A DNA stretch of 62,827 nt from Sinorhizobium americanum (GTDB lineage Bacteria; Pseudomonadota; Alphaproteobacteria; Rhizobiales; Rhizobiaceae), in assembly GCF_001651855.1 (NCBI RefSeq), contig NZ_LNQC01000034.1:1-62827 (forward strand), read 5' to 3'. Below are positions 45,827 to 54,941 of the stretch, one piece after another. Numbering within the stretch: position 1 is the stretch's first letter; each line of letters starts with the position of its first letter. The translations under genes and the position numbers were made by a program. The notes under the pieces were generated by a model. It made no database searches. It saw only the letters and a program-made list of their open reading frames with translations, and was not told the origin of the DNA.

Positions 45827-48055
45827 TCAATTGTCCGGAGCCAGATCGCTGCCCATGTAGGCGGGGAACCAGGCTTCGTGCGCGGAGCGCAATTCGTCTA
45901 CCGAGACCGCCTTTGCATCGCCGAGTTTCACGGCTTCGCCTCCGGTCTTGCCGATAACCGGCAGGTCAATGCCGGCGACTGCCGCCCGAGCGGCGACCGC
46001 ATCGAGCTTATCGGCAGTGACCGTCACGACATAGCGACCCTGATCCTCACCATAGAAGGCCGCAATCGGATCGTTCTCCGGAGCCGCAATCGTCGCGCCG
46101 ATGCCCGAGGCGATCGCCATTTCCGCGACGGCAAGAGCAAGGCCGCCCGAAGAGCAGTCGTGCACGGCGGTGAGCAGTCCGTCCGAAATCAGGTCGCGAA
46201 CGAAGTCGCCGACCTTGCGCTCATGCGCCAGATCCACGTGTGGCGCCGGACCATCGGTGCGGCCGTGAACGTCGCGCATATAGACCGACTGGGCGATGTG
46301 GCTGCCCAGGCCTTCCGGCGCGCCGGCAAGCAGGATGGTCTCTTCCGCCGCGGCAAAGCGGATGCGCGCCATCTTCGACCAGTCCTTGACCAATCCGACG
46401 CCACCGATCGTCGGGGTCGGCAGGATGGCCTGGCCGTTGGTTTCGTTGTAGAGCGATACGTTGCCCGAGACGATCGGGAAATCGAGAGCCCGGCAGGCTT
46501 CGCCGATGCCTTTGATGGCGTGCACGAACTGGCTCATGATCTCCGGTCGTTCCGGGTTGCCGAAGTTCAGATTATCCGTTGCGGCCAGCGGCAGGGCGCC
46601 GGTTGCCGTCAGGTTGCGCCAGCATTCGGCCACCGCCTGCTTGCCGCCCTCGAACGGATCAGCCTCGACATAACGCGGGGTGACGTCCGAGGAGAAGGCG
46701 AGCGCCTTCGTCTCATGGCCTTCGACGCGGACCACGCCGGCGTCACCGCCCGGCAACTGCAGCGAATTGCCCTGAATCAGCGTGTCGTATTGCTCGTAAA
46801 CCCAGCGCCGCGAAGAATTGTTGGCGGAGCCGATCAGCTTCAGAAGCGCTTCGGCCACATCGGACTGGGGAATGTCGTTGGTCGCGAGCGGCGAGGGGCT
46901 CTTGGCCGGCGTCCAGGGGCGGTCATATTCCGGTGCCTCGTCGCCGAGTTCCTTGATCGGCAGGTTTGCCACTTCGTCGCCCTGGTGCAGGATGCGGAAG
47001 CGCAGGTCGTCGGTCGTCTTGCCTACAATCGCGAAGTCGAGGCCCCACTTGACGAAGATCGCCTTGGCTTCCTCTTCCTTTTCCGGGCGCAGCACCATCA
47101 GCATGCGCTCCTGGCTCTCGGAAAGCATCATCTCGTAGGCGGTCATGCGCTCTTCGCGCACCGGCACCTTGTCGAGATCGAGCTCGATGCCGAGATCGCC
47201 CTTTGCGCCCATCTCGACCGCGGAGCAAGTGAGACCGGCGGCGCCCATGTCCTGGATGGCGATGACGGCGCCGGTCTGCATCAATTCGAGACAGGCTTCG
47301 AGCAGGCATTTTTCCGTAAAGGGGTCGCCGACTTGCACGGTCGGGCGCTTCTCCTCGATCGACTCGTCGAACTCGGCCGATGCCATGGTGGCACCGCCGA
47401 CGCCGTCGCGGCCGGTCTTGGCGCCGAGATAGACGACGGGGAGGCCGACGCCCTCCGCCTTCGAATAGAAGATTGCGTCGCTCTTCGCGAGACCCGCCGC
47501 GAAGGCGTTGACGAGGATGTTGCCATTATAGCGCGCGTCGAACTCGACCTCGCCGCCGACCGTCGGCACGCCGAAGGAATTGCCGTAGCCACCGACGCCG
47601 GCGACGACGCCGGAAACGAGGTGGCGTGTCTTCGGATGATCGGGCGAGCCGAAACGCAGCGCGTTCATCGCGGCGATCGGGCGGGCGCCCATGGTGAAGA
47701 CGTCGCGTAGAATGCCGCCGACGCCGGTGGCGGCGCCTTGATATGGCTCGATATAGGAAGGATGGTTGTGGCTCTCCATCTTGAAGACGACGCAATCGCC
47801 GTCATCGATGTCGACCACGCCGGCATTCTCGCCCGGCCCCTGGATGACGCGCGGTCCCTTGGTCGGAAGCGTGCGGAGCCATTTCTTCGAAGACTTGTAG
47901 GAGCAGTGCTCGTTCCACATGGCCGAGAAGATGCCGAGTTCGGTGAAGGTCGGCTCGCGCCCGATCAAGTTCAGGATGCGCTCGTATTCGTCGGGCTTCA
48001 GCCCGTGCGAGGCGATGAGGTCCGGGGTGATGGGGCGGGTGTTGGAAATCGTCAT
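45827..48055 (-). CDS. purL: phosphoribosylformylglycinamidine synthase subunit PurL
   Basis: 742-residue small-type PurL, the catalytic ATP-binding subunit. It makes formylglycinamidine ribotide in purine synthesis with PurQ and PurS. Landmarks: [38 protein letters not shown], and [12 protein letters not shown]. The ATG at 48055 gives the usual size. It is separated by about 3 kb from purQ-purS-purC on the same strand. Confidence 0.97.
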   Translation of the reverse strand: MTISNTRPITPDLIASHGLKPDEYERILNLIGREPTFTELGIFSAMWNEHCSYKSSKKWLRTLPTKGPRVIQGPGENAGVVDIDDGDCVVFKMESHNHPSYIEPYQGAATGVGGILRDVFTMGARPIAAMNALRFGSPDHPKTRHLVSGVVAGVGGYGNSFGVPTVGGEVEFDARYNGNILVNAFAAGLAKSDAIFYSKAEGVGLPVVYLGAKTGRDGVGGATMASAEFDESIEEKRPTVQVGDPFTEKCLLEACLELMQTGAVIAIQDMGAAGLTCSAVEMGAKGDLGIELDLDKVPVREERMTAYEMMLSESQERMLMVLRPEKEEEAKAIFVKWGLDFAIVGKTTDDLRFRILHQGDEVANLPIKELGDEAPEYDRPWTPAKSPSPLATNDIPQSDVAEALLKLIGSANNSSRRWVYEQYDTLIQGNSLQLPGGDAGVVRVEGHETKALAFSSDVTPRYVEADPFEGGKQAVAECWRNLTATGALPLAATDNLNFGNPERPEIMSQFVHAIKGIGEACRALDFPIVSGNVSLYNETNGQAILPTPTIGGVGLVKDWSKMARIRFAAAEETILLAGAPEGLGSHIAQSVYMRDVHGRTDGPAPHVDLAHERKVGDFVRDLISDGLLTAVHDCSSGGLALAVAEMAIASGIGATIAAPENDPIAAFYGEDQGRYVVTVTADKLDAVAARAAVAGIDLPVIGKTGGEAVKLGDAKAVSVDELRSAHEAWFPAYMGSDLAPDN

Positions 48056-48246
48056 CGTCGACCGTCAATCCTTCGGGCGGCGCGCACCCCTTCCGACAGG
48101 GACACGGCGCGTGCGAACCGCAACACAAACAGGGGGCGCTTTGCGGCTTCTTTAGCCTATGCCGCGCCGCGGCGCGACAGAAAAATACCACAGATCAACA
48201 GGAGCCGGTCGACGCGCTCTTGACCGAAATTTCCGATTGGAAGTCG

Positions 48247-48834
48247 TTAGAATTTGTAGCCGAGCATCAGTCCCGAACGCGTCAAACCGTCGTTGGGACC
48301 GTTGCAAAGATTGGCATTGGAGGAGTGTTCCACCGTTGCCGACAGGTTCCAGTGATCGTCGAAGCGAAACCCGGCGGCGGCATATTCGTGAAACATCAGC
48401 CGACAGCCAAGCTTCGGCCCGTTCGTTCCGTCATCGTTCAGATCGCCGTCGTGAACCGTGCCGCCGGCACCGAGCTCGACAAAGAAACGCTCGGTGATGT
48501 CGACGTCCCAACTGAACCCGCCATACACCTGGTTGACGCCGTTCGACCCGGTTGCGATCGAGGCTCCGGCATGCACCCGTGGCCGCAGGACCTTTTCAAT
48601 AAAGCCAGTAGCACTGTCTGCACCGAACGGGTCGAAAAAGACGGTCACGGATGGGAACACGCCGTTCTCCTGATTGTCGCCGTCGCCGATGGAGGTCGTC
48701 GCACCGAAACGGAGTTCGTCGAAGATCGGCTCTGCTGCGTGGACGGGTGTTGCCCCAAGACATGCCAGGAGCGCGAAGGCTCCGACGGAACCGAGTATCG
48801 AGTTTCGGGCAGCAAGCCAAGTTGAAGAGAGCAT
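48247..48834 (-). CDS. PagL-like lipid A 3-O-deacylase (acyloxyacyl hydrolase family)
   Basis: 195 residues: an export signal (SVGAFALLACLGATPVHA) and then an outer-membrane beta-barrel. The pattern RFDDHWNLSATVEHSSNANL contains the His-x-Ser of the PagL active site, and the chain ends in aromatic Phe (LMLGYKF), typical of outer-membrane proteins. PagL removes a 3-O-linked acyl chain from lipid A. Identity as a deacylase is inferred from motif and size. Confidence 0.72.
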   Translation of the reverse strand: MLSSTWLAARNSILGSVGAFALLACLGATPVHAAEPIFDELRFGATTSIGDGDNQENGVFPSVTVFFDPFGADSATGFIEKVLRPRVHAGASIATGSNGVNQVYGGFSWDVDITERFFVELGAGGTVHDGDLNDDGTNGPKLGCRLMFHEYAAAGFRFDDHWNLSATVEHSSNANLCNGPNDGLTRSGLMLGYKF

Positions 48835-48924
48835 GCCAGATCCCTTGGAAAGACGAATCGACTCAGGCGGTACGCTGACAACTATAAATCGTCGTCGCTT
48901 GCGCGAAAGTCGTCTGGCAGGGAT

Positions 48925-50343
48925 TTAGTCAAAGCTGTCGTATCCAGTACGGCCGCTATCGAGCAGACGCCGCAGGACCTGGAACCCGGTTTGCACGTCG
49001 CTCCGCTTGGCCGGCGAGGAGAAGCCGACGCGGATGCGGTGGAAGACGCGGTCGGACCGGGCCGCCTTGAATTCGTCCTCGTCATCGATCAGCACGCCTT
49101 CCTGGAGGGCTGCCTGCTTGAAGGTTCCCGACAGCCAGGGCTCCGGGAGCTTCAGCCAGAGGAAGGGCACCTTCGGATGGTCGTTGAACTCGAAGCCCGC
49201 GAAGATCTCGCGCGCCATCGCGACGCGCTCGCCGATTTCCTCGACGCCGCGGCTGCGCAAGGAGGATGCCGCTCCCGAAAGGACCAGACGCGCGCAGAGC
49301 TCGGCCAACAGGAAGGGGAGGCCGCCGCTGATCATCTTGTGGGCGATGCGGATGCGCTGGCTGAAATGCGGCGGGCAGGCCACCCAGCCGCCACGGACAC
49401 CGGCGGCAACGGACTTCGACAGGCCGCCGACGAGGAAAGTCCGCTCCGGCGCTAGTTCGGCGAGAAGCGGAATGGGATCACCGGTCATCGAGCCATAGAG
49501 ATTGTCCTCGACCAGCCATACGCCGTAGTTGCGCGCGATCTCGGCGACAGCCTGACGCCGCTCGAGCGGCATGATCGCCACCGTCGGGTTCTGCGCGCTT
49601 GGCATCAGGAAGGCGAGCTTGGGATGCTGCTGGGCGCAAACGCGCTCGAAATCCTCCGGGATCAGCCCGGACTCGTCGCTTGCCATCAGCGCGATCCGCC
49701 GCCCGATCAGCCCGGCGCTGCGGCTTACCTGCGAATAGGTAAGCGTTTCGAAGGCGATGCGGTCGCCCGGCGAGGTGACTGCCGAAATCACGGCAATGAC
49801 GGCGGCGTGCGCGCCGAGTGTCGGCACGATGCATTCCGGTGCCGGACGAAAGCTGCCGCTCGCCAGCCATTGTGCACCTGCTTCGAACCAATGATCCGGA
49901 AAATTGCGGGCATAGCTTGCAATGTCCGCATGATGCTCTCGGCTGATGTCGCCGAGCAATTTTGCCAGAATGTCACCCTGACCGATGTCCGGCGCCGCCG
50001 TGCTGTCGAAGCGCAGCTTGCCGGGAGGCGCGACAATCGGGCGGGTGCCGGCAAGCGACGTGGTGAGCGGGTCGGCCTGTTCTGGCGGTCTGCTCTCCGG
50101 GTGGTCCAGCACATAGGTGCCGCGGCCGACCTCGCCGCTCACAAGCCCGCGCTCGCGCACGATATTGTAGGCCCGGCCGATCGTGCCGATCGTCACGCCG
50201 ATGTCGAATGCCAGATTGCGTTGCGGCGGCAGCTTGGTACCGACGGGCAGCGCCCCGTTGCCGATCGCCTGTTCGATCTGGTCGGCGATGCGCGCGTAAA
50301 GCGGTCCGTATCCCTGCTGTATGTCCGGAAGCCAAGTTGTCAT
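48925..50343 (-). CDS. MocR family regulator (GntR-aminotransferase fusion)
   Basis: 472 residues: N-terminal GntR winged helix (about 10-80, with KLPPQRNLAFDIGVTIGTIG) joined to a fold-type I aminotransferase domain. The PLP lysine is in GGLSKSVAAGVRGG, and the preceding PSAQNPT and VEDNLYG hold the cofactor. Such proteins sense PLP or amino compounds (PdxR, GabR). The start codon overlaps a palindrome and an operator-like direct repeat; it is divergent from the DUF1127 gene at 50426, its likely target. The effector is unknown. Confidence 0.92.
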   Translation of the reverse strand: MTTWLPDIQQGYGPLYARIADQIEQAIGNGALPVGTKLPPQRNLAFDIGVTIGTIGRAYNIVRERGLVSGEVGRGTYVLDHPESRPPEQADPLTTSLAGTRPIVAPPGKLRFDSTAAPDIGQGDILAKLLGDISREHHADIASYARNFPDHWFEAGAQWLASGSFRPAPECIVPTLGAHAAVIAVISAVTSPGDRIAFETLTYSQVSRSAGLIGRRIALMASDESGLIPEDFERVCAQQHPKLAFLMPSAQNPTVAIMPLERRQAVAEIARNYGVWLVEDNLYGSMTGDPIPLLAELAPERTFLVGGLSKSVAAGVRGGWVACPPHFSQRIRIAHKMISGGLPFLLAELCARLVLSGAASSLRSRGVEEIGERVAMAREIFAGFEFNDHPKVPFLWLKLPEPWLSGTFKQAALQEGVLIDDEDEFKAARSDRVFHRIRVGFSSPAKRSDVQTGFQVLRRLLDSGRTGYDSFD

Positions 50344-50386
50344 AGTGACAATTATCTATATTGCCTCAATTGCCGTGTCAATTATC
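50337..50386. promoter_or_regulatory. candidate MocR operator
   Basis: GTGACAATTATC (50345-50356) and GTGTCAATTATC (50375-50386) match in 11 of 12 positions, 30 bp apart (about three helical turns). A perfect palindrome TTGTCA-TAG-TGACAA (50337-50351) overlaps the first repeat and the MocR start codon. Direct repeats spaced this way are typical of MocR targets such as GabR. Confidence 0.6.
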
Positions 50387-50425
50387 ACAAGATTACGCGA
50401 CAAAACGGCGTTGAGGTTAGGTGCA

Positions 50426-50659
50426 ATGGATACAATTAATACAATCCAGCTGTCGCCGCAGCATGCCGAGAGCCCCAGCCGTCGGGGGCGACGCAGCAAC
50501 TTGAATATTCTCACTTGGCTATGGCGCTTCTACTGCGCGCTGGCTGCGAAAAGGCGCAGCCGTCTGGTGCTTGGCGACTTGAGCGCCCACCAGTTGAAAG
50601 ACATCGGGATCAGCGAGGCCGAAGCGCGGCGGGAGGCTGCCGTGCCATTCTGGCGCTAG
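50426..50659 (+). CDS. DUF1127 family small protein
   Basis: 77 residues with the C-terminal DUF1127 signature (RRSRLVLGDLSAHQLKDIGI). In rhizobia such small basic proteins affect RNA turnover and phosphate or carbon metabolism. The start MDTINTIQ at 50426 follows TTGAGGTTAGGTG. Divergent from the MocR gene and so probably its target. Confidence 0.85.
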   Translation: MDTINTIQLSPQHAESPSRRGRRSNLNILTWLWRFYCALAAKRRSRLVLGDLSAHQLKDIGISEAEARREAAVPFWR

Positions 50660-50759
50660 CCGCTGCCCGCATGACTGCTGCCTTTGGGAGTCGGGTGACT
50701 GTGGAGTTTGGCGCTGGTTGCGCAAGGCAGGCGAGCCCAGATCGGGTAGTCGCCCAAGC

Positions 50760-51167
50760 TCAACTGCAGCCTTGGCCGCCCGCGGCCCAGCGCCGCACGT
50801 CCGACGCAATGCGCGTGCCCACCGGCTCGCTGAGAAGCGGACCGAATGCCTGCAGCCGGGCAGGGTGGCCTTCGGCCTGAATGACCGCGAGGGGGCGTGA
50901 CTCGGGCGACTTGCGCGGCACGAGCAGAATGCGCGGGCGCCCGGAGAAGGAGTTGAGTTCCGGCGCCAGCCGATAGGCTTTGAAGGCCGGGTCGCCTGAT
51001 TTGAACCAGCAGCCATTGGCGCCAAGCGCAACGCGCTCCATCGTCGGGAGCGCGGCGGAACTCGCGGGCGCGGAGGCTGGGCGGTTGGATTGGCAGCCGC
51101 CGACGAGCACGAGGCTTGCGGCGACGCAGCCGAGCGCTGCGAAATGTCTGCGTTTCATGGATGGCAT
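50760..51167 (-). CDS. putative lipoprotein
   Basis: 135 residues with an N-terminal lipobox (LVLVGGC, Cys at about 25) after RRHFAALGCVAASL. The mature part has two further cysteines (GANGCWF and the last-but-one residue) and no recognised domain. The start is MPSM or MKRRHF three codons later. It follows purQ on the same strand (51 bases). Confidence 0.65.
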   Translation of the reverse strand: MPSMKRRHFAALGCVAASLVLVGGCQSNRPASAPASSAALPTMERVALGANGCWFKSGDPAFKAYRLAPELNSFSGRPRILLVPRKSPESRPLAVIQAEGHPARLQAFGPLLSEPVGTRIASDVRRWAAGGQGCS

Positions 51168-51217
51168 AGGCGGCCTCGCGCGGGAACGATCGATGTCGCC
51201 TTCTAGCAGCGATATGG

Positions 51218-51889
51218 TTAAGCAGCGATTACGTCGAGCGCCGAGGCGAAGATGCCGCGGCCATCCGAGCCGCCATGGGCCGCTTCAATCAGGTTTTCCG
51301 GGTGCGGCATCATGCCAAGAACATTGCCCCGGTCATTCACCACGCCGGCAATGTCGTTGATCGAGCCGTTCGGGTTGGTGCTTTCTGCATAACGGAAGAC
51401 GACCTGACCATTGCCCTCGACCGCCTTCAGGGTTTCTGCGTCCGCAAAATAGTTGCCGTCATGGTGCGCGACGGGGCTGCGGATCACCTGGCCCTTGGCA
51501 TAGGCACGAGTGAACTCCGTGTCCGCGTTGACGACCTCGAGCTTGACCTCGCGGCAGACGAATTTCAGCGAGGCATTGCGCATCAGAGCGCCCGGCAGCA
51601 GACCCGCCTCGACGAGGATCTGGAAGCCGTTGCAGACGCCGAGGACGCGCACGCCTTGCTCGGCCTTGGCCTTGATCGCCTGCATCACCGGCATGCGCGC
51701 GGCGATCGCGCCGCAGCGCAGGTAGTCGCCGTAGGAAAAACCGCCGGGAATGACGATCAGGTCGACATCCGGCATTTCCGTCTCGGTCTGCCACACGGTG
51801 ACCGGAGCCTTGCCGGAGATCTTCGTGAGCGCCGCGATCATGTCGCGATCGCGGTTGAGGCCTGGAAGCTGAACGACGGCTGACTTCAT
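51218..51889 (-). CDS. purQ: phosphoribosylformylglycinamidine synthase subunit PurQ
   Basis: 223-residue glutaminase subunit of the FGAM synthase. The class I amidotransferase nucleophile is Cys in [11 protein letters not shown], with the His/Glu pair in [11 protein letters not shown]. It opens with [14 protein letters not shown]. The start at 51889 ([10 protein letters not shown]) is the family start. It supplies ammonia to PurL. Confidence 0.96.
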   Translation of the reverse strand: MKSAVVQLPGLNRDRDMIAALTKISGKAPVTVWQTETEMPDVDLIVIPGGFSYGDYLRCGAIAARMPVMQAIKAKAEQGVRVLGVCNGFQILVEAGLLPGALMRNASLKFVCREVKLEVVNADTEFTRAYAKGQVIRSPVAHHDGNYFADAETLKAVEGNGQVVFRYAESTNPNGSINDIAGVVNDRGNVLGMMPHPENLIEAAHGGSDGRGIFASALDVIAA

Positions 51890-52018
51890 GGCGCAAATAC
51901 CTTGCCTAGACCCCACGGGCATGAGCGGCGCGGGCGATTTTTCAATGCTTGGAAACGCCGGTGAACCGATCTGCGGTTGCGTTCGATCGAGGCGACCGGC
52001 GGGTGATTTCCCTCGCTG

Positions 52019-52261
52019 TCAAGCGAGGGAAATGCTGTAGTTCTCGATCACGGTGTTCGCCAGCAGCTTCTCGCACATTGCCTTGAGCTCAGCTTCGGCC
52101 TTTGCCTTATCCGCGGTCTCGAGCTGCAGGTCGAACACCTTGCCCTGACGAACCTGGCCGATGCCGTCGAAGCCGAGCGCGCCGAGCGCGCCTTCGATTG
52201 CCTTGCCCTGCGGGTCGAGAACACCGTTCTTCAGCGTCACGGTTACGCGTGCCTTGATCAC
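52019..52261 (-). CDS. purS: phosphoribosylformylglycinamidine synthase subunit PurS
   Basis: 80-residue structural subunit that bridges PurL and PurQ. The family pattern is KARVTVTLKNGVLDPQG, followed by ALGFDGIGQVRQGKVFDLQL and EKLLANTVIENYSI. It lies 18 bases after purC and upstream of purQ on the minus strand. Confidence 0.95.
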   Translation of the reverse strand: MIKARVTVTLKNGVLDPQGKAIEGALGALGFDGIGQVRQGKVFDLQLETADKAKAEAELKAMCEKLLANTVIENYSISLA

Positions 52262-52279
52262 TTTAAGCTTCCTCGAAAA

Positions 52280-53044
52280 TTACTTGACCAGCACGGGACC
52301 GGAACCGCGCGGCGGCTCGTTCTCGTTGATGATGCCGAGACGGCGGGCCACTTCCTGATAGGCCTCGACCAGCCCGCCCATGTCGCGGCGGAACCGATCC
52401 TTGTCCATCTTTTCCTTGGTCTCGACGTCCCACAGACGGCAGCTGTCGGGCGAAATCTCGTCGGCCAGGACGATGCGCATCATGTCGCCCTCGTAGAGGC
52501 GGCCGCACTCGATCTTGAAGTCGACGAGCTGGATGCCGACGCCGAGGAAGAGGCCGGACAGGAAATCGTTGATGCGTATGGCGAGTGCCATGATATCGTC
52601 GAGTTCCTGGGGGCTGGCCCAGCCGAAGGCGGTGATGTGCTCTTCCGAAACCATCGGATCGTCAAGCGCATCGGCCTTATAGTAGAACTCGATGATCGAG
52701 CGCGGCAGAACAGTGCCTTCTTCGATGCCGAGACGCTTAGCCAGCGAACCGGCAGCAACGTTGCGCACGACGATCTCGAGCGGAATGATCTCCACTTCCT
52801 TGATCAACTGCTCGCGCATGTTGAGGCGGCGGATGAAGTGCGTGGGAATGCCGATCTTGTTCAGATGCGTGAAGATGTACTCGGAAATGCGGTTGTTGAG
52901 CACGCCCTTGCCGTCGATGACGTCATGCTTCTTCTTGTTGAAGGCGGTAGCATCATCCTTGAAGAACTGGATCAGCGTGCCCGGTTCCGGACCCTCATAA
53001 AGGATCTTGGCCTTGCCCTCGTAGATACGGCGGCGACGATTCAT
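52280..53044 (-). CDS. purC: phosphoribosylaminoimidazole-succinocarboxamide synthase
   Basis: 254 residues. Joins aspartate to CAIR in purine synthesis (SAICAR synthetase). [35 protein letters not shown] and [10 protein letters not shown] are family motifs. The start [11 protein letters not shown] at 53044 fits. It is the first gene of the purC-purS-purQ run; the 226 bases upstream hold its promoter and that of the DUF1476 gene. Confidence 0.96.
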   Translation of the reverse strand: MNRRRRIYEGKAKILYEGPEPGTLIQFFKDDATAFNKKKHDVIDGKGVLNNRISEYIFTHLNKIGIPTHFIRRLNMREQLIKEVEIIPLEIVVRNVAAGSLAKRLGIEEGTVLPRSIIEFYYKADALDDPMVSEEHITAFGWASPQELDDIMALAIRINDFLSGLFLGVGIQLVDFKIECGRLYEGDMMRIVLADEISPDSCRLWDVETKEKMDKDRFRRDMGGLVEAYQEVARRLGIINENEPPRGSGPVLVK

Positions 53045-53270
53045 GGACTTTTCTCTGTGGTTGTTGGCGCTCTTGGGTCGCGCATATGGAATTTTCTCAG
53101 CGGGTCCATATCTGAAAAGAACGCATTTCACAATCGGCGTATCTTTTCGTCCCCGAATTTAGATTAGGGTATCATGAAAGTCGCCAAAGACGAAAAGGCG
53201 CGTTGCACATTCACCGCCCTGTCGGATTATGTGAGAATGCTTCTGCAGGAACTTTCAGGGAGATCGATTG

Positions 53271-53585
53271 ATGACGACGATGCAGGATCGCGAGAAGGCT
53301 TTCGAGGCGAAATTTGCCTTGGACGAGGAGTTGAGGTTCAAGGCCTTGGCGCGCCGCAACAGGATGCTCGGCCTCTGGGCAGCCGGTCTCTTGAACAAAT
53401 CGGATCCGGAAGCCTACGCCCGGGACCTGATTGCCGCCGATATCGACGATGCGAGCCATGACGACATCGTGCACAAGATCAGAACCGACTTCGAAGTAGC
53501 CGGAGTGGCTCAGTCTGAAAGCGAAATCCGCGTCCGCATGCTGGAATTCCTGGCGCAAGCGGTCGAGCAGGTACAGAACAGCTAG
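53271..53585 (+). CDS. DUF1476 family (ATPase inhibitor zeta-like) protein
   Basis: 104 residues, almost entirely helical, with the family start MQDREKAFEAKFALDEELRF and RRNRMLGLWAAGLL. In Paracoccus the homologue is the zeta subunit that inhibits F1-ATPase hydrolysis. The ATG at 53271 follows AGGGAG; a TTG one codon earlier is possible. The role in this organism is inferred from the family. Confidence 0.9.
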   Translation: MTTMQDREKAFEAKFALDEELRFKALARRNRMLGLWAAGLLNKSDPEAYARDLIAADIDDASHDDIVHKIRTDFEVAGVAQSESEIRVRMLEFLAQAVEQVQNS

Positions 53586-53777
53586 TTTGCGTCGGAGGCG
53601 CGGTCGGCTCCATCATAGTCGGTCCCGACAATTAACACCGGCGACCGTGCCATGGCAGGATATCGGGCACCGGCGACCGTTTTTTCGGCGCGAGATCATA
53701 CAATAGCCTTCACGTGCACTATCGCCCGCGAAAGCGGCAAGACTTGCCTTTATCGTTTCTCGCTTGGGTCGATGTCG

Positions 53778-54362
53778 TCAGCGCTTACTACCCGAGATGC
53801 CCAAGGGATTGACAATAGGGGCCGGCGGCCGAAAGCGGTCAGGATAGGTTGCAATCGCCTTATCAAGTTCGGCTCCGAGTTGTTCAACAGCCGCCATGGC
53901 TTGTACGATCTTATCGAGCGCTTCTTGGCACTCAGCCGCGCCATTGGCCTCCGACTGCGGAAATATCACCCACTTCACCGGGCCTTGTGTAGCTAGGTGC
54001 CGTGGCCACCGCCCGCGTGTCCTGCGCAAGAATAGCTCGCCTGTAACTGGGTGCTTGAGCCATATGCTGTGCGCGATCAAATCGCGTTCCTCGTTCACCT
54101 CCTGCACCAACTTGCGCAGCCATACAGAGTCGGTCTCGATACTGATATCCTTAACGGCGAAGAGGTCTGGCGCCATATCAAGACGTTCCGCGGCCCGGGG
54201 CGTCTTCAGCACAATTCGAGCTTCAGCCTTATTCAATTGCAGCAGCAGCCCGCTCAATGCCGTCAGTTTGTGCTCAAGCTTTGCGAATGTCACAACCACG
54301 CGGCCAACAAGTGCGGCCAACTCGTCAGGCAGATCATGGACGATTTCTGCCTCAAAGGCCAT
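53778..54362 (-). CDS. HEPN-like hypothetical protein next to tRNA-Ser
   Basis: 194 residues, no signal or membrane segments, mostly helical. The segment NEERDLIAHSIW resembles the R-x4-H motif of HEPN-domain RNases and related proteins (often RNxxxH followed by W). It ends 57 bases from the intact tRNA-Ser on the same strand. No partner minimal-nucleotidyltransferase or DNA-modification gene is adjacent. The start MAFEAEIVHD is used; one 5 codons upstream is possible. Likely acquired; function unknown. Confidence 0.55.
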   Translation of the reverse strand: MAFEAEIVHDLPDELAALVGRVVVTFAKLEHKLTALSGLLLQLNKAEARIVLKTPRAAERLDMAPDLFAVKDISIETDSVWLRKLVQEVNEERDLIAHSIWLKHPVTGELFLRRTRGRWPRHLATQGPVKWVIFPQSEANGAAECQEALDKIVQAMAAVEQLGAELDKAIATYPDRFRPPAPIVNPLGISGSKR

Positions 54363-54418
54363 TGCGGTTCGCGGCATTGGGGAGCTCCAATAGATGGCAA
54401 GTCGTATCTGGAGCTAGA

Positions 54419-54508
54419 TGGCGGACAGGGTGGGATTCGAACCCACGGTACGGTTTCCCGTACGCTGGTTTTCAAGACCAGAGCCTTAAACCACTCGGCC
54501 ACCTGTCC
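54419..54508 (-). tRNA. tRNA-Ser (anticodon UGA)
   Basis: A complete class II tRNA on the minus strand: GGACAGG acceptor, D-arm, anticodon stem CTGGT/ACCAG with loop CTTGAAA (anticodon TGA), a long variable arm (CGTACGGGAAACCGTACC), TTCGAAT loop, and the CCTGTCC-G-CCA end encoded. Confidence 0.97.
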
Positions 54509-54932
54509 TTGCCCGTTTTGACATCGATGCGTTCAGAGTGCCGAATCGATGCCGAATTTGCCACATCGCTGTGGCATTGCCCTTCAAATGCAGCGGTGAT
54601 GACGATCCGTCTTATATAGAGACCGCTGCCTTAAACCGCTCGGCCACTCCTCCGGGCAGCCGCGTTATTGCCCGAAGCAAAAGAGGTTTGCAAGTTTTAG
54701 CATGAACCATCCCTGATTTTGTTGAGGTGGCAGGCCGGGCGCTCCGCATTCCTGCAGCCCTGAAATTTACCCTTCGTAAACCATAAGGCGAGATTTCTAT
54801 CGCGCTTTCGCCATCCAGTTCGCAATTTCGCCTTGTTGTTGTCATGATTACTTTGATTGTTCCGTTTCGGAACGCGGAATTCTGCGCGGGGGCTAGTGCA
54901 GATCATTTCGGTGCGGCATTGCGAATGATCTT
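54509..54932. other. intergenic region between tRNA-Ser and rlpA
   Basis: Apart from the broken tRNA half at 54620-54653 I see no gene. The stretch 54690-54930 is relatively AT-rich and should contain the rlpA promoter. Confidence 0.4.
54620..54653 (-). pseudogene. tRNA-Ser 5' half remnant
   Basis: Read on the minus strand, 34 bases starting GGAGGAGTGGCCGAG and ending CAGCGGTCT match the first half of a tRNA-Ser (27 of 34 identical to the intact copy at 54508). The likeness stops at the anticodon, after which the sequence is unrelated (CTATATAAG). No 3' half follows. Confidence 0.75.
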
Positions 54933-54941
54933 GTGGGACAG

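Noticed and set aside
45878..47710. 610-codon plus-strand frame opposite purL
   Set aside because: Antisense of a well-defined purL gene; composition is arginine/aspartate-rich without domains.
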